From assembly GCA_020634755.1 (NCBI GenBank), contig JACKBC010000024.1, forward strand, positions 35,041-99,040: a stretch of 64,000 nucleotides of DNA, in the 5' to 3' direction. Made by a program: the position numbers and the translations under genes. Below, one piece after another: positions 8,327-16,152 of this stretch; the first letter of the stretch is position 1, and every line of letters starts with the position of its first letter. Source of the DNA: Caldilineaceae bacterium (GTDB lineage: Bacteria > Chloroflexota > Anaerolineae > Caldilineales > Caldilineaceae). The notes beneath the pieces were generated by a model. That model worked only from the letters and a program-made list of their open reading frames with translations. It did no database searches and had not been told where the DNA came from.

Positions 8327-8421
8327 CCGTCTTTGTTCTCTGCTGTGGTGGCCGCCTAGCGGCAGCCGCAGCCCTTCATACTGGCCATTATTTTTACTAT
8401 CTTTTGAAAGAGGTTTTAACC

Positions 8422-9489
8422 ATGATTACGCTTAAACCAATTGCTAATGTTCATCACTTTGATCAGCACATGATCTTTATCAACATAGACAATCAGCCGG
8501 AATTGTCCCACTGTCTAAACAATCCCTTTGCCCTCAGTGAAGATTCTAAAACGTTTCAGTTTCGCCAAGTAGATCCCCAAGCCGCCGCCCAAGCCTACCG
8601 CATGCACTTGTGGGCGTTGATCCAGCGCAAAGGCGAAGCGTACAAACAGCTTATCAAGCTGGCCAAGGCGTCAAAGTCTGGCAAGTGGGTTGAATTGTCT
8701 TATGCTACCGAACAGAAACACGCCGAAGTTTTAGCCAAATGTTTGGCGTGGTTAGAAGAGGATGTTACGCCCGAAGAACCGATCAAGATTGCGCCCAAGT
8801 ATCAGCCCGCCTCAGCGTTGGAAGGCGTGATCGGTTTCCTCGATGACGACGATCAAGAGCGCTGGCCCGAAGATTTAGAACAAATGTACATGCCCTTTGT
8901 ACAGCCTGTGGCCAAAGCCGAAGATCACGACGTGCCGCTAAATATGATCACTTGGATCACGGGCAAGCGTTTAACTGTGCTGGCCTATATGCAGGATGAT
9001 CACACGGCCATTTTGCCAAGCGGTGCAATGGTCGAGCTGAAAGAGTATAAGACCCGTTTTGCCAAGCACAAGATCGGCAGACTCGCCCACGTGCAGCGCA
9101 CGTTGGCCAAAGCCTATAACGACTACTACGAAAACGATCAGGCTGATTGGGACTATAGCGCAGAGCTGATCCCCTCCAGCTACGATCATGACTTAGCCAG
9201 CCGCTACGAATCCGACATTGATCCGGAGAACGAAAACAATTACGACCACGATACCGCCATTGATTACGTAGCCCTGGCCGCTGCCGATGGCTACACGGGC
9301 GGCATTGTCGGCAAAGAGTTTAACTACATCTCGTTGGATCAGCTGGATCGTATCAATGAAGTTTACGTAAGAACCGGAGGCAACAAGCCTTTGAAGGTGC
9401 GCACCATTACCGATCAAGCCAAAGGTTCACCCCGCCGCACCTACGCCACCAAAGCCCAGGTCCAAGAATACCGCCGCCACTTTGCTTAG
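8422..9489 (+). CDS. Conserved element protein with a DUF4326-like region
   Basis: ATG 8422 follows GAAAGAGG by 10 nt and gives 355 aa. Codon use is ordinary, in contrast to the gene before it. Residues about 35-120 (NPFAL, AAAQAYRMHLWALI, GKWVELSYA, KHAEVLAKCL) recall DUF4326, but the two cysteine positions of that family are occupied by other residues, so this is only a distant match. The middle is acidic (DDDDQERWPEDLEQMY) and the C-terminus basic. It is probably co-transcribed with the adenine-free gene 95 bp upstream and is followed by a strong terminator. Confidence 0.7.
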   Translation: MITLKPIANVHHFDQHMIFINIDNQPELSHCLNNPFALSEDSKTFQFRQVDPQAAAQAYRMHLWALIQRKGEAYKQLIKLAKASKSGKWVELSYATEQKHAEVLAKCLAWLEEDVTPEEPIKIAPKYQPASALEGVIGFLDDDDQERWPEDLEQMYMPFVQPVAKAEDHDVPLNMITWITGKRLTVLAYMQDDHTAILPSGAMVELKEYKTRFAKHKIGRLAHVQRTLAKAYNDYYENDQADWDYSAELIPSSYDHDLASRYESDIDPENENNYDHDTAIDYVALAAADGYTGGIVGKEFNYISLDQLDRINEVYVRTGGNKPLKVRTITDQAKGSPRRTYATKAQVQEYRRHFA

Positions 9490-9560
9490 TAGCTTGTCAG
9501 CTATTCAGCTATCAGCTAGTCAGCTAACCGCTGACTGGCTGACTGGCTGATAGCTAATTG
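9490..9560. repeat. TCAGC/GCTGA array 1
   Basis: Units of TCAGC separated by 3-5 nt run into units of GCTGA, so the array can fold back on itself. It lies directly after a stop codon. Eight similar arrays occur in the window. Confidence 0.75.
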
Positions 9561-9581
9561 CAACATTTGTCCTACGCGCGG

Positions 9582-9640
9582 ACACAAAAGCCGACTGCGC
9601 CAGGCCCCATTAAGGGGCCTGGCGCAGTCGGCTTTTGTGT
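9582..9640. terminator. Very strong bidirectional terminator, 27-bp perfect stem
   Basis: Positions 9582-9608 and 9614-9640 are perfectly complementary over 27 bp with a five-base loop (ATTAA). The stem starts ACACAAAAGCC and ends GGCTTTTGTGT, giving a T tract in both directions. Confidence 0.8.
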
Positions 9641-10032
9641 ACCTCTAGCCGTGGTCGCTGCTCTCCCGCTTTGTTGATGTGGGGGAAGCCCCCACGCCCC
9701 CCGAGATGAGCGAGACAACTCGACCTTCTCCCCCGGACGTACCTCCCCGCCAAAAGTGGACCTGCGCCCAACGGCGCAGTCGCCTATCGGCGTGCGGCCG
9801 CACGCAGCCGGCGAGGGATGCCCCCCACACCCTCCAAATCGCGCGCAGGTGTTTCCCCGACCGCAGGTCGGACCGCGAACACACCCCCGATCTCCTAAAC
9901 AACGCCGCTCCGGAGCGCCGCCGCCACCGCCAGCGCCCGCTACCCTTCCCTGTATACCACTCAGGCCCGCTTTGCCTAATCCCTAATTCCTACTCCCTAA
10001 TCCCGCGCGCGGTTCCCGAGCCCGGCGAGGGA
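9641..10032. other. Intergenic stretch without a supported gene
   Basis: I see no convincing reading frame here. The sequence contains a short inverted repeat around CCGACCGCAGGTCGGAC (about 9858), a form of which recurs at 16595, 20538 and 26262. Stem-loop copy B begins at 10033. Confidence 0.5.
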
Positions 10033-10173
10033 TAGCAGCGGTGCCTTGCTTCGCCAAGCCCCCAAATTTTCTGATGGTTCTTTGTCCGGCAAGGGGAACG
10101 GGCAAACTGCCACCCGCTCCCCGCCGGACGCGGCCCCAATTTGGGGGATGGCGGCGACGGCTTTCCGCTGCTG
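10033..10173 (+). repeat. Long imperfect stem-loop, copy B
   Basis: This is the most complete copy, 141 bp. The outer arms are TAGCAGCGGTGCC to CCCCCAAATTTT and CCAATTTGGGGGATGG to CCGCTGCTG. An inner stem pairs GTCCGGC with GCCGGAC, and a third pairs GGGGAACGGG with the CCGCTCCCC side. It ends about 80 nt before ssb. Confidence 0.85.
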
Positions 10174-10252
10174 AGGAGGGGAGTATTGTTTTAAAAGCTT
10201 GTTTTAGAACTGCATTTTAATTTTTAGTTAGTCATAGAAAGGACTATCAACC

Positions 10253-10663
10253 ATGTATCAGGAAATCACCATCGTCGGCAATCTGGGCGACGACCCCCGC
10301 ATGCAATACACGCCCTCCGGCCAAGCCGTTGCCGACTTCCCTGTCGCCGTCAACAAGCGCTGGACCGCCCAGGACGGCACCCCCCAGGAATCAACCACCT
10401 GGTTCCGCATCACCGTCTGGGGCAAACAGGCCGAAGTGTGCAGCCAGTATCTGACCAAAGGTCGCCAGATCCTGGCCAAAGGCGAAATGAAGGAAGCTCG
10501 CGCCTACATCAACCGGGACGGCCAACCCGCCGCCCAGCTCGAAATCAATGCCCGCCAGATCATCTTTCTCGGCGGCGGCGTCAACAACGCCAGCGCCAAC
10601 GGCGCCGGCCACCGCCAAACAGAGCCCGAATTTACTATGGAAGGCGATGACGTACCTTTCTAA
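10253..10663 (+). CDS. ssb: Single-stranded DNA-binding protein
   Basis: The 136-aa protein is a typical OB-fold SSB. It starts MYQEITIVGNLGDDPRM, contains TTWFRITVWGKQAE and LAKGEMKEARAY, and ends in the acidic tip EGDDVPF that recruits partner proteins. It coats single-stranded DNA during replication or recombination. ATG 10253 follows AGAAAGGAC. It opens the group after stem-loop copy B and ends at its own terminator. It is probably the SSB of the element and not the chromosomal copy. Confidence 0.95.
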   Translation: MYQEITIVGNLGDDPRMQYTPSGQAVADFPVAVNKRWTAQDGTPQESTTWFRITVWGKQAEVCSQYLTKGRQILAKGEMKEARAYINRDGQPAAQLEINARQIIFLGGGVNNASANGAGHRQTEPEFTMEGDDVPF

Positions 10664-10684
10664 GTACGCCGGCAGCACAACCCA

Positions 10685-10757
10685 GAGCGCCCGCTTGTAT
10701 GATGAGCGCCCAACTTGTTGGGACGTCGAATCATACAGGCGGGCGCTTTTGCTTTTT
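10685..10757 (+). terminator. Terminator after ssb, with a dispersed repeat in its loop
   Basis: AGCGCCCGC and TTGTATGAT (10685-10702) pair with ATCATACA and GCGGGCGCT (10730-10747), followed by TTTTGCTTTTT. The apical loop contains AACTTGTTGGGACGTCGAA (10712-10730), a sequence found again at 42728 inside a coding region. Confidence 0.75.
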
Positions 10758-10786
10758 AATCAACAACAGAAAGAAAGCTAGAACAC

Positions 10787-10927
10787 ATGTACACCTTCAA
10801 GAAATACAGCGCCCGCAGCTGGGCCGTCTACGATCCCGCCGGCCAGTTGGTCTGCGTCACCGTCTACAAGAAAGGCGCCCAAACCGCCGCCGACCTGCTC
10901 AATGAACTTGCATCAACCGATCAGTAA
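10787..10927 (+). CDS. 46-aa small protein
   Basis: ATG 10787 opens a 46-codon frame after AGAAAGAAAGC. The product (MYTFKKYSARSWAVYDPAG, then VCVTVYKKGAQTAADLLNEL) has a regular strand-turn-strand-helix pattern typical of small phage or plasmid proteins. Function is unknown. It lies between the ssb terminator and a TCAGC array. Confidence 0.6.
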   Translation: MYTFKKYSARSWAVYDPAGQLVCVTVYKKGAQTAADLLNELASTDQ

Positions 10928-11045
10928 TCAGCACGCTGCTGCGCAGCTTTCAGCAGGTCAGCCACTCGCCTCGCACAAAAGCCCCGCTCACGAGCTTTTA
11001 GCTGACCGGCTGACCCGCTGACCGGCTGACCGGCTGACTAGCTCT
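10928..11045. repeat. TCAGC/GCTGA array 2
   Basis: The left half holds TCAGC units plus the short palindrome-like CACGCTGCTGCGCAGC. The right half holds GCTGACCG/GCTGACCC units with a period of 8 bp. It also contains CTCGCACAAAAGCCCCGCT, seen again at 21260, 26246 and 34655. Confidence 0.75.
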
Positions 11046-11063
11046 ATTCACTGGAGACAAACC

Positions 11064-11831
11064 ATGTCTACAACCAACTATCCCTTTGGCCGCACTCTCT
11101 ATCGCCCCACCGAATACGAAGTGGCCACCACCGCCAAACAGGCCAAAACCAAACACCCCCACGCCGTCCGCATCATCGATGAGGCCCAGGAATTGGTGCT
11201 TTCTGGCGCCCTCGACTATGATACCCGCGCCGGCAGCTGGATCTGCACCACGTCGATTGCGCTCAACAAGCACGTCACGCTTGGCCCAAAGACCTGCACC
11301 TGCCAGTTCTTTCGCGACCGGCTCCTCACCCTCAACGGCTATCCCTTCTGCGTCCACAAAATTGCCCTCATGCTGCTGCACCGTGTGCTCGCCACCCACT
11401 TGCGCCAACGCATCAGCGGCAATGTCAAGTTTCACGCCGAAGCCGAGCATGCCCGCAGCCACGCCAACGAGCTGCTTCTCTTCACGCCCAACGGCAATGC
11501 CGTCGCCGTCTTTGGTTCGCGCACCTGGCGCGTGCCCAAAGACCTCTGCGCCACCCGTTGGTCTATGCAAGGCACAGATTTTAAATCGCTCACCGACATG
11601 TATGCATTTTCGCTCTGGCTGGCCCAGGCCCACCCGCTGCCCCAAGATCTGCTCATGCCCCTGCTCAGCACCTCCAACGACCCGGAAGACATCTTCCAGT
11701 CCATGAAGCAGCAAGGCTACAGCGACCATGCCGCCGCCATGGCCACCGACGCCATGGTCATGGACGAAAGGACGTGGCACGAAACCTATGACCCTAGACA
11801 CCAAAACGCCAGTCAGCGCCGCGCGGCCTGA
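11064..11831 (+). CDS. SWIM zinc-finger protein
   Basis: The 255-aa protein carries a SWIM motif, CTC then 15 residues then CVH (KTCTCQFFRDRL ... YPFCVHKIALML), at about residues 78-100. SWIM fingers bind DNA or protein and are common in phage and plasmid replication-associated proteins. The rest is not recognised. Start ATG 11064 follows CTGGAGAC. Its end overlaps the next start by 44 nt in another frame. Confidence 0.75.
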   Translation: MSTTNYPFGRTLYRPTEYEVATTAKQAKTKHPHAVRIIDEAQELVLSGALDYDTRAGSWICTTSIALNKHVTLGPKTCTCQFFRDRLLTLNGYPFCVHKIALMLLHRVLATHLRQRISGNVKFHAEAEHARSHANELLLFTPNGNAVAVFGSRTWRVPKDLCATRWSMQGTDFKSLTDMYAFSLWLAQAHPLPQDLLMPLLSTSNDPEDIFQSMKQQGYSDHAAAMATDAMVMDERTWHETYDPRHQNASQRRAA

Positions 11832-12159
11832 CTTAGATCCAGATCTGCTGCTGGAGCAGCAGATCCTAGCCCTGGTCGACCAGCTCGTGCGCGCCCACAA
11901 CCGCGCCCACGTCGCCACTCTTGCTGACCAGCGTTCCGGTCTGCATATCCAAACCAACCGCCGCATCGAGCAAGGCCGCGCCCAGGCTTTCAAGTCTGCG
12001 CTGCAGCTCGTGCTGCACTTTCTTCAACTATACATCACACCACATCACAAGGAGTATATCCATGCCAACCAACTCAGCACCGGCCTCATCCAACGGCCAA
12101 GCCAGGACGACCCGCAACCGCACGCAGAGACAGCCCCGCCAGCAGCCACCAACCACTAG
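11788..12159 (+). CDS. Small protein overlapping the SWIM gene
   Basis: ATG 11788 gives 123 aa starting MTLDTKTPVSAARPDLD. Residues 20-70 look helical (LLLEQQILALVDQLVRA, ALQLVLHFLQLY). The last 30 residues overlap the start of the next gene and are low-complexity, so the true end is uncertain. No family is recognised. Confidence 0.5.
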   Translation: MTLDTKTPVSAARPDLDPDLLLEQQILALVDQLVRAHNRAHVATLADQRSGLHIQTNRRIEQGRAQAFKSALQLVLHFLQLYITPHHKEYIHANQLSTGLIQRPSQDDPQPHAETAPPAATNH

Positions 12160-12694
12160 CAACCAACCACCAACCACCAACAAAGGCCCGCGCGTCAGCG
12201 ATCTTTTTCCCACCCGCTGGATTCATCCCCACGACCTCCAGGGCAAAACCGTCAACGTCTTTATCGAAAAAGTCACCATCGAAAAACTCTGGTCTGCTTT
12301 CGATAAAGAGCACGTTGAGAAAATAGTCCTCTGGTTCCACGGCAAAACCAAGCAGCTCCCCCTCAATGTCACCCAGGCCCAGGCCCTGGTCACCATCACA
12401 GATACCGATTTTGTCATGGACTGGGCCGGCCACGCCTGTCGCTTGCGCGCCGCCACCGCCCGCAATGGCAAACCCACCATTGAAATTCTGGCGCCCCTGC
12501 TGGCCAATCAGGCAGCGGCTGCTGCCCCTGCCGTCGCTGCTGGCGCTGCCGGCACTGCTGACACTGCACCTGATACGTCTGCGCAGGCCTCCGGCGTTGC
12601 TGACCTGCCCGACGATGAGCCGCCTACCGACGAAGAGATCCCCGTGCTAGAGTACATCGACGAGGAAGACGCCAATACCCTCTTCGGTGAATAA
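12062..12694 (+). CDS. Phage/plasmid-type protein of unknown function
   Basis: ATG 12062 has a good site (CACAAGGAG) 8 nt upstream, which decides the start despite the overlap with the previous frame. The product is 210 aa. Residues 1-40 are a Q/T/P-rich linker. Residues 45-145 (FPTRWIHPHDLQGKTV, VTIEKVTIEKLW-like strands, VLWFHGKTKQLPLNVTQA) resemble a protein common in phages of Gram-positive bacteria, with a conserved core of DL.GK.V...I and K...LN.T.A. The C-terminus is Ala-rich then acidic. Confidence 0.65.
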   Translation: MPTNSAPASSNGQARTTRNRTQRQPRQQPPTTSNQPPTTNKGPRVSDLFPTRWIHPHDLQGKTVNVFIEKVTIEKLWSAFDKEHVEKIVLWFHGKTKQLPLNVTQAQALVTITDTDFVMDWAGHACRLRAATARNGKPTIEILAPLLANQAAAAAPAVAAGAAGTADTAPDTSAQASGVADLPDDEPPTDEEIPVLEYIDEEDANTLFGE

Positions 12695-12703
12695 AGGAAA
12701 ACC

Positions 12704-12969
12704 ATGTCCTCAACAGCGAAGTCTATGTCGCCTTGGGCGAGCCCACCCACGTCACCATCATCGTCATCGACAGCGACAGCTCGCCCGTCTTTCGCTTCAT
12801 GCCCGTCGCGCCTGATGATCCCGAAGCCTGGAGCGTCGGTCGCCAAGGCAATCATGTGCGCATCAAGCTCACTACCTACGCCAGAACAAATCCCCAAATT
12901 GCCGGCATCTACCAACACCGCGCTACCAACAGCTATATTGAAATATGGCAAACCAAAGCAGGTACATAA
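12704..12969 (+). pseudogene. Small protein gene with a start-codon frameshift or a TTG start
   Basis: The well-formed frame reads VLNSEVYVALGEPTHVTIIV to WQTKAGT at 12969, with balanced composition. The only ATG with a ribosome site (AAAGGAAAACC, ATG 12704) is one base out of phase with it. Adding one G after that ATG would give MVLNSEVY. Either a single base is missing or translation begins at TTG 12733 (78 aa). The frame actually opened by ATG 12704 is Ser/Pro/Ala-rich and looks like an out-of-phase shadow. Function is unknown. Confidence 0.5.
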
Positions 12970-12971
12970 CC

Positions 12972-13400
12972 ATGCATATCATTCACTACACAACCCTTGA
13001 CGACCTCCTTACCGATGCACCTATTGGCGCCACCGTCTATGTCTCCCAGCAGATCTCGGTCCGCTTTGACCAAGACCAAAACAACATCGCCTACCGCGTC
13101 ACCACCGCCCAGGCCTTCGCCCGCATCCCAGACGACGGCGCCGTCCTCTCCTACACGCCATACATACAAAAAGTCACCACCATGGAAGCCATCGATCCCG
13201 CCAAGGACCGCATACCCCACGACCTAATCACCCAGGAAGCCACCGACGTCGCCGCCTCCTTATTCAATGCCAGCCGGCTCGCCGGCTACCGCACCCGCAC
13301 CGCCATCGTCGATCTGCACGGCGTCAAGCCCATCAAAGGCCAAACTTGGCAATTCTCTGAAGAAGACCAAAAAGAAGAAGCCGCTCCACCAACCTCCTAA
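12972..13400 (+). CDS. 142-aa element protein of unknown function
   Basis: ATG 12972 begins just after the stop of the previous gene and gives MHIIHYTTLDDLLTDAPIGA. The protein has mixed alpha/beta character and a Lys/Glu-rich tail (EEDQKEEAAPP). No motif is recognised. A clear terminator follows, so it closes this group. Confidence 0.65.
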   Translation: MHIIHYTTLDDLLTDAPIGATVYVSQQISVRFDQDQNNIAYRVTTAQAFARIPDDGAVLSYTPYIQKVTTMEAIDPAKDRIPHDLITQEATDVAASLFNASRLAGYRTRTAIVDLHGVKPIKGQTWQFSEEDQKEEAAPPTS

Positions 13401-13424
13401 CTTTATGCAGTTGCTGCATAAACC

Positions 13425-13470
13425 AATAAGCCGATGGCTCTCTGAGCCATCGGCTTATTTTAATTTTTCA
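13425..13470 (+). terminator. Rho-independent terminator
   Basis: AATAAGCCGATGGCTC (13425-13440) pairs perfectly with GAGCCATCGGCTTATT (13444-13459) across a TCT loop, followed by TTAATTTTT. Confidence 0.9.
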
Positions 13471-13490
13471 CACTTTTCTGAGGCCCCAAA

Positions 13491-13844
13491 ATGGCGCGTT
13501 CCAAACCCAAAGGCTACTGCTATCTCTTCCATATCCATCCCGCCTACAAACACGCAGCTCACTATCTTGGCTGGACCCACGAGCTGGCCCCGCGCCTCAA
13601 TGCCCATCTCACCGGCCAGGGCGCCCGCCTCACCCAAGTCGCCCTGGCCGCCGGCTGCTCGCTCACCCTCGTGCGCATTTGGAAGGATGTAGATCGCTCC
13701 TTTGAACGCCAGCTCAAAAAGCGCAAGAACGCACCCGCTCAGCTCTGCCCGTCTGTCGTGCTACAATCACCATCGACCAGGCCCGCCAACAGTTCAACTA
13801 CTTCAAGGATTCCTGATTATGATCAACACACACAAAATCATTAG
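13491..13844 (+). CDS. GIY-YIG superfamily small protein
   Basis: The 117-aa frame shows the pattern YLGWTHELAPRLNAHLTGQGAR, a variant of the GIY-YIG nuclease core (YLG in place of YIG, then the Arg/His-bearing helix), followed by LVRIWKDVDRSFERQLKKRKN and the LCP motif. Small stand-alone GIY-YIG proteins of this type occur in phages and plasmids. The last 9 codons overlap the next gene. No terminator lies between them, so they are probably co-transcribed. Confidence 0.7.
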   Translation: MARSKPKGYCYLFHIHPAYKHAAHYLGWTHELAPRLNAHLTGQGARLTQVALAAGCSLTLVRIWKDVDRSFERQLKKRKNAPAQLCPSVVLQSPSTRPANSSTTSRIPDYDQHTQNH

Positions 13845-14184
13845 CTTCGGCTTCGAGCCCTACATCATGTGGGAACTCGACATCTTACCCATCGACATCC
13901 TCAAGGCCCAACGCATCCGCCATACCAAAGTACGCACAGATATTCAGCACGCTCATCTCTGGCTACCCCAGTTCTGCCCCATCGCCTTTGCCGTCAAACG
14001 CACTGGGCGCTTCGCTGACGTACGCGTCTCCAAACAGCGCATCGCCACCAGCTCCGCCCAGCACTTCCATCTCGATGTCGATGCGGTCAAAATCATCAAG
14101 CTATGGGACTCTGGCCAATCCATCGATCCCTGCACTATCTTTCTCTACCAAATGCTCACCGATGAACAGATTGCACAGGTATAA
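13819..14184 (+). CDS. Element protein with a CPIAFA-type motif, paralogue of 20170-20547
   Basis: ATG 13819 lies 10 nt after AAGGA and gives 121 aa. The centre LPQFCPIAFAVKRTGRF and DVRVSKQRIATS matches YPSCCPIAFALKATGRF and NIRVTMDCILTS in the protein at 20170-20547. Two copies in one element suggest a lineage-specific family. Function is unknown. Confidence 0.65.
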   Translation: MINTHKIISFGFEPYIMWELDILPIDILKAQRIRHTKVRTDIQHAHLWLPQFCPIAFAVKRTGRFADVRVSKQRIATSSAQHFHLDVDAVKIIKLWDSGQSIDPCTIFLYQMLTDEQIAQV

Positions 14185-14188
14185 CATC

Positions 14189-14665
14189 ATGATCGATCTC
14201 GGTCCCCAACAAGACGCCATCAAAGAAAAATACAGCAAAGACTATTACCACTCCCCTCAGTGTCTGGCCGAAGTCGCCGCCCTCTGGGGCATCGACATCA
14301 ACCAGGAAGCCAACCAGCATGGCGTCTTCAAAGACTACGAGACCGAAACCATTAGCGCCGGCGCCGGCAGCCGCCACTACGCCGAGATCCATCTAGCCCA
14401 AGCCCCCAATGGCCTCTGGGCCGCCGGCAGCAGCTACGTCACACCCATCAGCGGCGCCGCCTGCGGCCCCTCCATCTGGTCGCCCCACGCCTATGAATCG
14501 CGCCAAGAGGCCCGCAACGCCGCCATTGACAGCAGCATCCAAGGCTTAGAACACGCACGCAACCGCACCGACTCTTGCCAAACTCAATCCAACATCGACG
14601 GCTGCAATAAGCTCATCCAGCTCCTGCAAAACGCCCGCTATCAACAGCTCTCCCTCTTTGATTAA
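14189..14665 (+). CDS. 158-aa element protein of unknown function
   Basis: ATG 14189 starts 4 nt after the previous stop. The protein begins MIDLGPQQDAIKEKYSKDYY and ends NARYQQLSLFD. The ending LSLFD resembles C-terminal clamp- or partner-binding tails but this is only suggestive. No domain is recognised. Confidence 0.6.
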   Translation: MIDLGPQQDAIKEKYSKDYYHSPQCLAEVAALWGIDINQEANQHGVFKDYETETISAGAGSRHYAEIHLAQAPNGLWAAGSSYVTPISGAACGPSIWSPHAYESRQEARNAAIDSSIQGLEHARNRTDSCQTQSNIDGCNKLIQLLQNARYQQLSLFD

Positions 14666-14685
14666 TCAACCAACTACCAACTACC

Positions 14686-15219
14686 ATGAACAAATTCCTT
14701 TTCAAACTTTCGCATCACACATTCCAAGGATCAGATATCCAACATTTCGTCCACAATATCCAAGCCGCCGCCCATGAGCGTAGCGGTTGGAAAGGTAATG
14801 CCTTTTGCCCCGCCGATTTCTTTGCCGGCGCGTCTGTCTTCTTCGCCACGTTCCCCGGCGCCGGACCCATCCCCAACGCGCTGCTCGATGCCGCGCGCGG
14901 CAATGCCCCCCAAGATTTCTTTGCCCCCACACCGGCTGCGGAGATCGAGCGCCTGGCGGCGAGCGTGCAGATCGACATCCACGAAGGCGTGCTCCAGCCC
15001 GATGGGTGGCAGCCGGTCATCGACACCGTGCGCACCTGGCTCAGCCAGCTGGCCCCCGCTGGCCCCATCCCACCTATCCCCACAGACGCCATTAGCGATA
15101 TGCTCAACGACAGCGAAACTCAGGCATACTACGACGTCAACGACGGCGGCGAAATGCCGGAATACATTGCGCCCATCCGAGCCTGGATCGACGCCCTGCA
15201 GCTACACGCACAAGCCTAA
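14686..15219 (+). CDS. 177-aa element protein of unknown function
   Basis: ATG 14686 has no clear Shine-Dalgarno (upstream CCAACTACCAACTACC). The protein is acidic, rich in Pro and Ala, and contains FFAGASVFFATFPGAGPIP, a hydrophobic loop-like segment. No family is recognised. It closes the group before the second adenine-free gene. Confidence 0.6.
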   Translation: MNKFLFKLSHHTFQGSDIQHFVHNIQAAAHERSGWKGNAFCPADFFAGASVFFATFPGAGPIPNALLDAARGNAPQDFFAPTPAAEIERLAASVQIDIHEGVLQPDGWQPVIDTVRTWLSQLAPAGPIPPIPTDAISDMLNDSETQAYYDVNDGGEMPEYIAPIRAWIDALQLHAQA

Positions 15220-15683
15220 CGAAGCCACCGCCCAGCCCATAATAGCTAGAACAAACGCCGAGGAAGAAGCCCAAGACATCCCCCATCAGTCAAGCGGCCA
15301 GCCCACCAGACCGCTGCCATCCTCGCAACCTGCCGACCGGGCAAGGTGAAAGAATCCCCCCGTACCCGGGTCACGCCCGATCTCCGGCAGTGTACAGCGG
15401 GCAGGATCACCTTCGGCACTCGTTCGTCCGCTCCTCGCTACCTTCGTTTCACTCAGTCGCTCCGGTGCGGGCGCTCCAGTGCGCCCTTACGCCTACGGCG
15501 GGGCCCTTCCGGTCGGGGATACAGCCCCCCTCCCTCCAGGCTCCGGTTCACCTTAGCCCGCTGTATTCACTTGCCGTCGGGCGTTGCCCGGCGGGGGGTT
15601 CTCTCCCCTCTCTCCTCCGGTCGGCGTTGCGGGTGGCGCGGCTGGGGGCTTTTTCTCCGCCCGCTTTCCCTTGGGGGTGTCTC
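15220..15683. other. Non-coding stretch leading into adenine-free gene 2
   Basis: No gene is supported in these 464 bp. From 15570 the plus strand has no A. The last 70 nt (15614-15683) align with 7573-7645: CCTCCGG, then GCTTTTTCT, then GGGGGTG, at nearly equal distances from the GTG start. Confidence 0.55.
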
Positions 15684-16136
15684 GTGTCTGCTTCTCTTTC
15701 TCTCTCTTCTGTTCGTTCGGCTTGTTTTCGGGCTTGGTCTTTTGGTCGCTTCTCGGGCGTGCGTGTCCGCTCGCTGCGGGGCTCTGCTTCCGGTTTCGGT
15801 CTTGTCTTCTGTTTCCGCTCCGCTTCCTCGGCCACCGCTTTCTCCGCTTGGGTCTCGGGCGTGGTCGGCGCTTCTTGTCCCGTTGGCGCTGCGCCTGGCG
15901 GCTCTTCCTGGGGCGTGCCGGTTCCGGTCTCGGGCCTGGTCGGGGCGCCGCTGGTGGCTGGCCGGGGGCGCTGGGTGCCCCTCTTCCGCTCCTCTGCCTC
16001 TTCTGTCGGCGCTGTCTCTTCCCTCCTCGTGGCGGCGCTGGGTGGTGCGGCCTCGCCGGCGCCGGTCGCTGCGCCCCGCTCCGTTGTCCTGGGTGCGTGG
16101 GGCCGGTTCCCGTCCGTCTTTCGGGCGGCCGCCTAG
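15684..16136 (+). CDS. Adenine-free gene 2: protein of unknown function
   Basis: GTG 15684 to TAG 16134 gives 150 aa. The coding strand contains one A before the stop, at 15834, in an ACC threonine codon. The product uses F, L, S, C, W, P, R, V, A and G plus that single Thr. I chose this frame from the shared leader and the GGGGGTG site 4 nt before GTG, and because its codons favour G at position 1 and a pyrimidine at position 3. Motifs such as FSAWVSGVVGASCPVGAAP and VPVPVSGLVGAP give no family. It ends in GCGGCCGCCTAG, the 3' motif also found at 8350-8363, and is followed by a strong terminator. Confidence 0.6.
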   Translation: MSASLSLSSVRSACFRAWSFGRFSGVRVRSLRGSASGFGLVFCFRSASSATAFSAWVSGVVGASCPVGAAPGGSSWGVPVPVSGLVGAPLVAGRGRWVPLFRSSASSVGAVSSLLVAALGGAASPAPVAAPRSVVLGAWGRFPSVFRAAA

Positions 16137-16152
16137 CGGCGGTCGGGTGGTT

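Noticed and set aside
7518..8357. Variable region of a diversity-generating retroelement
   Set aside because: No reverse transcriptase, template repeat or accessory gene is in the window and the A-free stretch is far longer than known variable regions. It stays only as one possible origin of A loss.
7264..9489. A 741-codon open frame joining the A-free block to the DUF4326-like gene
   Set aside because: All three stop codons contain A, so every plus frame stays open through an A-free block. The first 386 codons have no motif or ribosome site; the real gene starts at ATG 8422.
12704..13000. 98-codon frame from the ATG with a good ribosome site
   Set aside because: Its Ser/Pro/Ala-rich product overlaps the next gene's start and looks like a +1 shadow of the adjacent well-formed frame.
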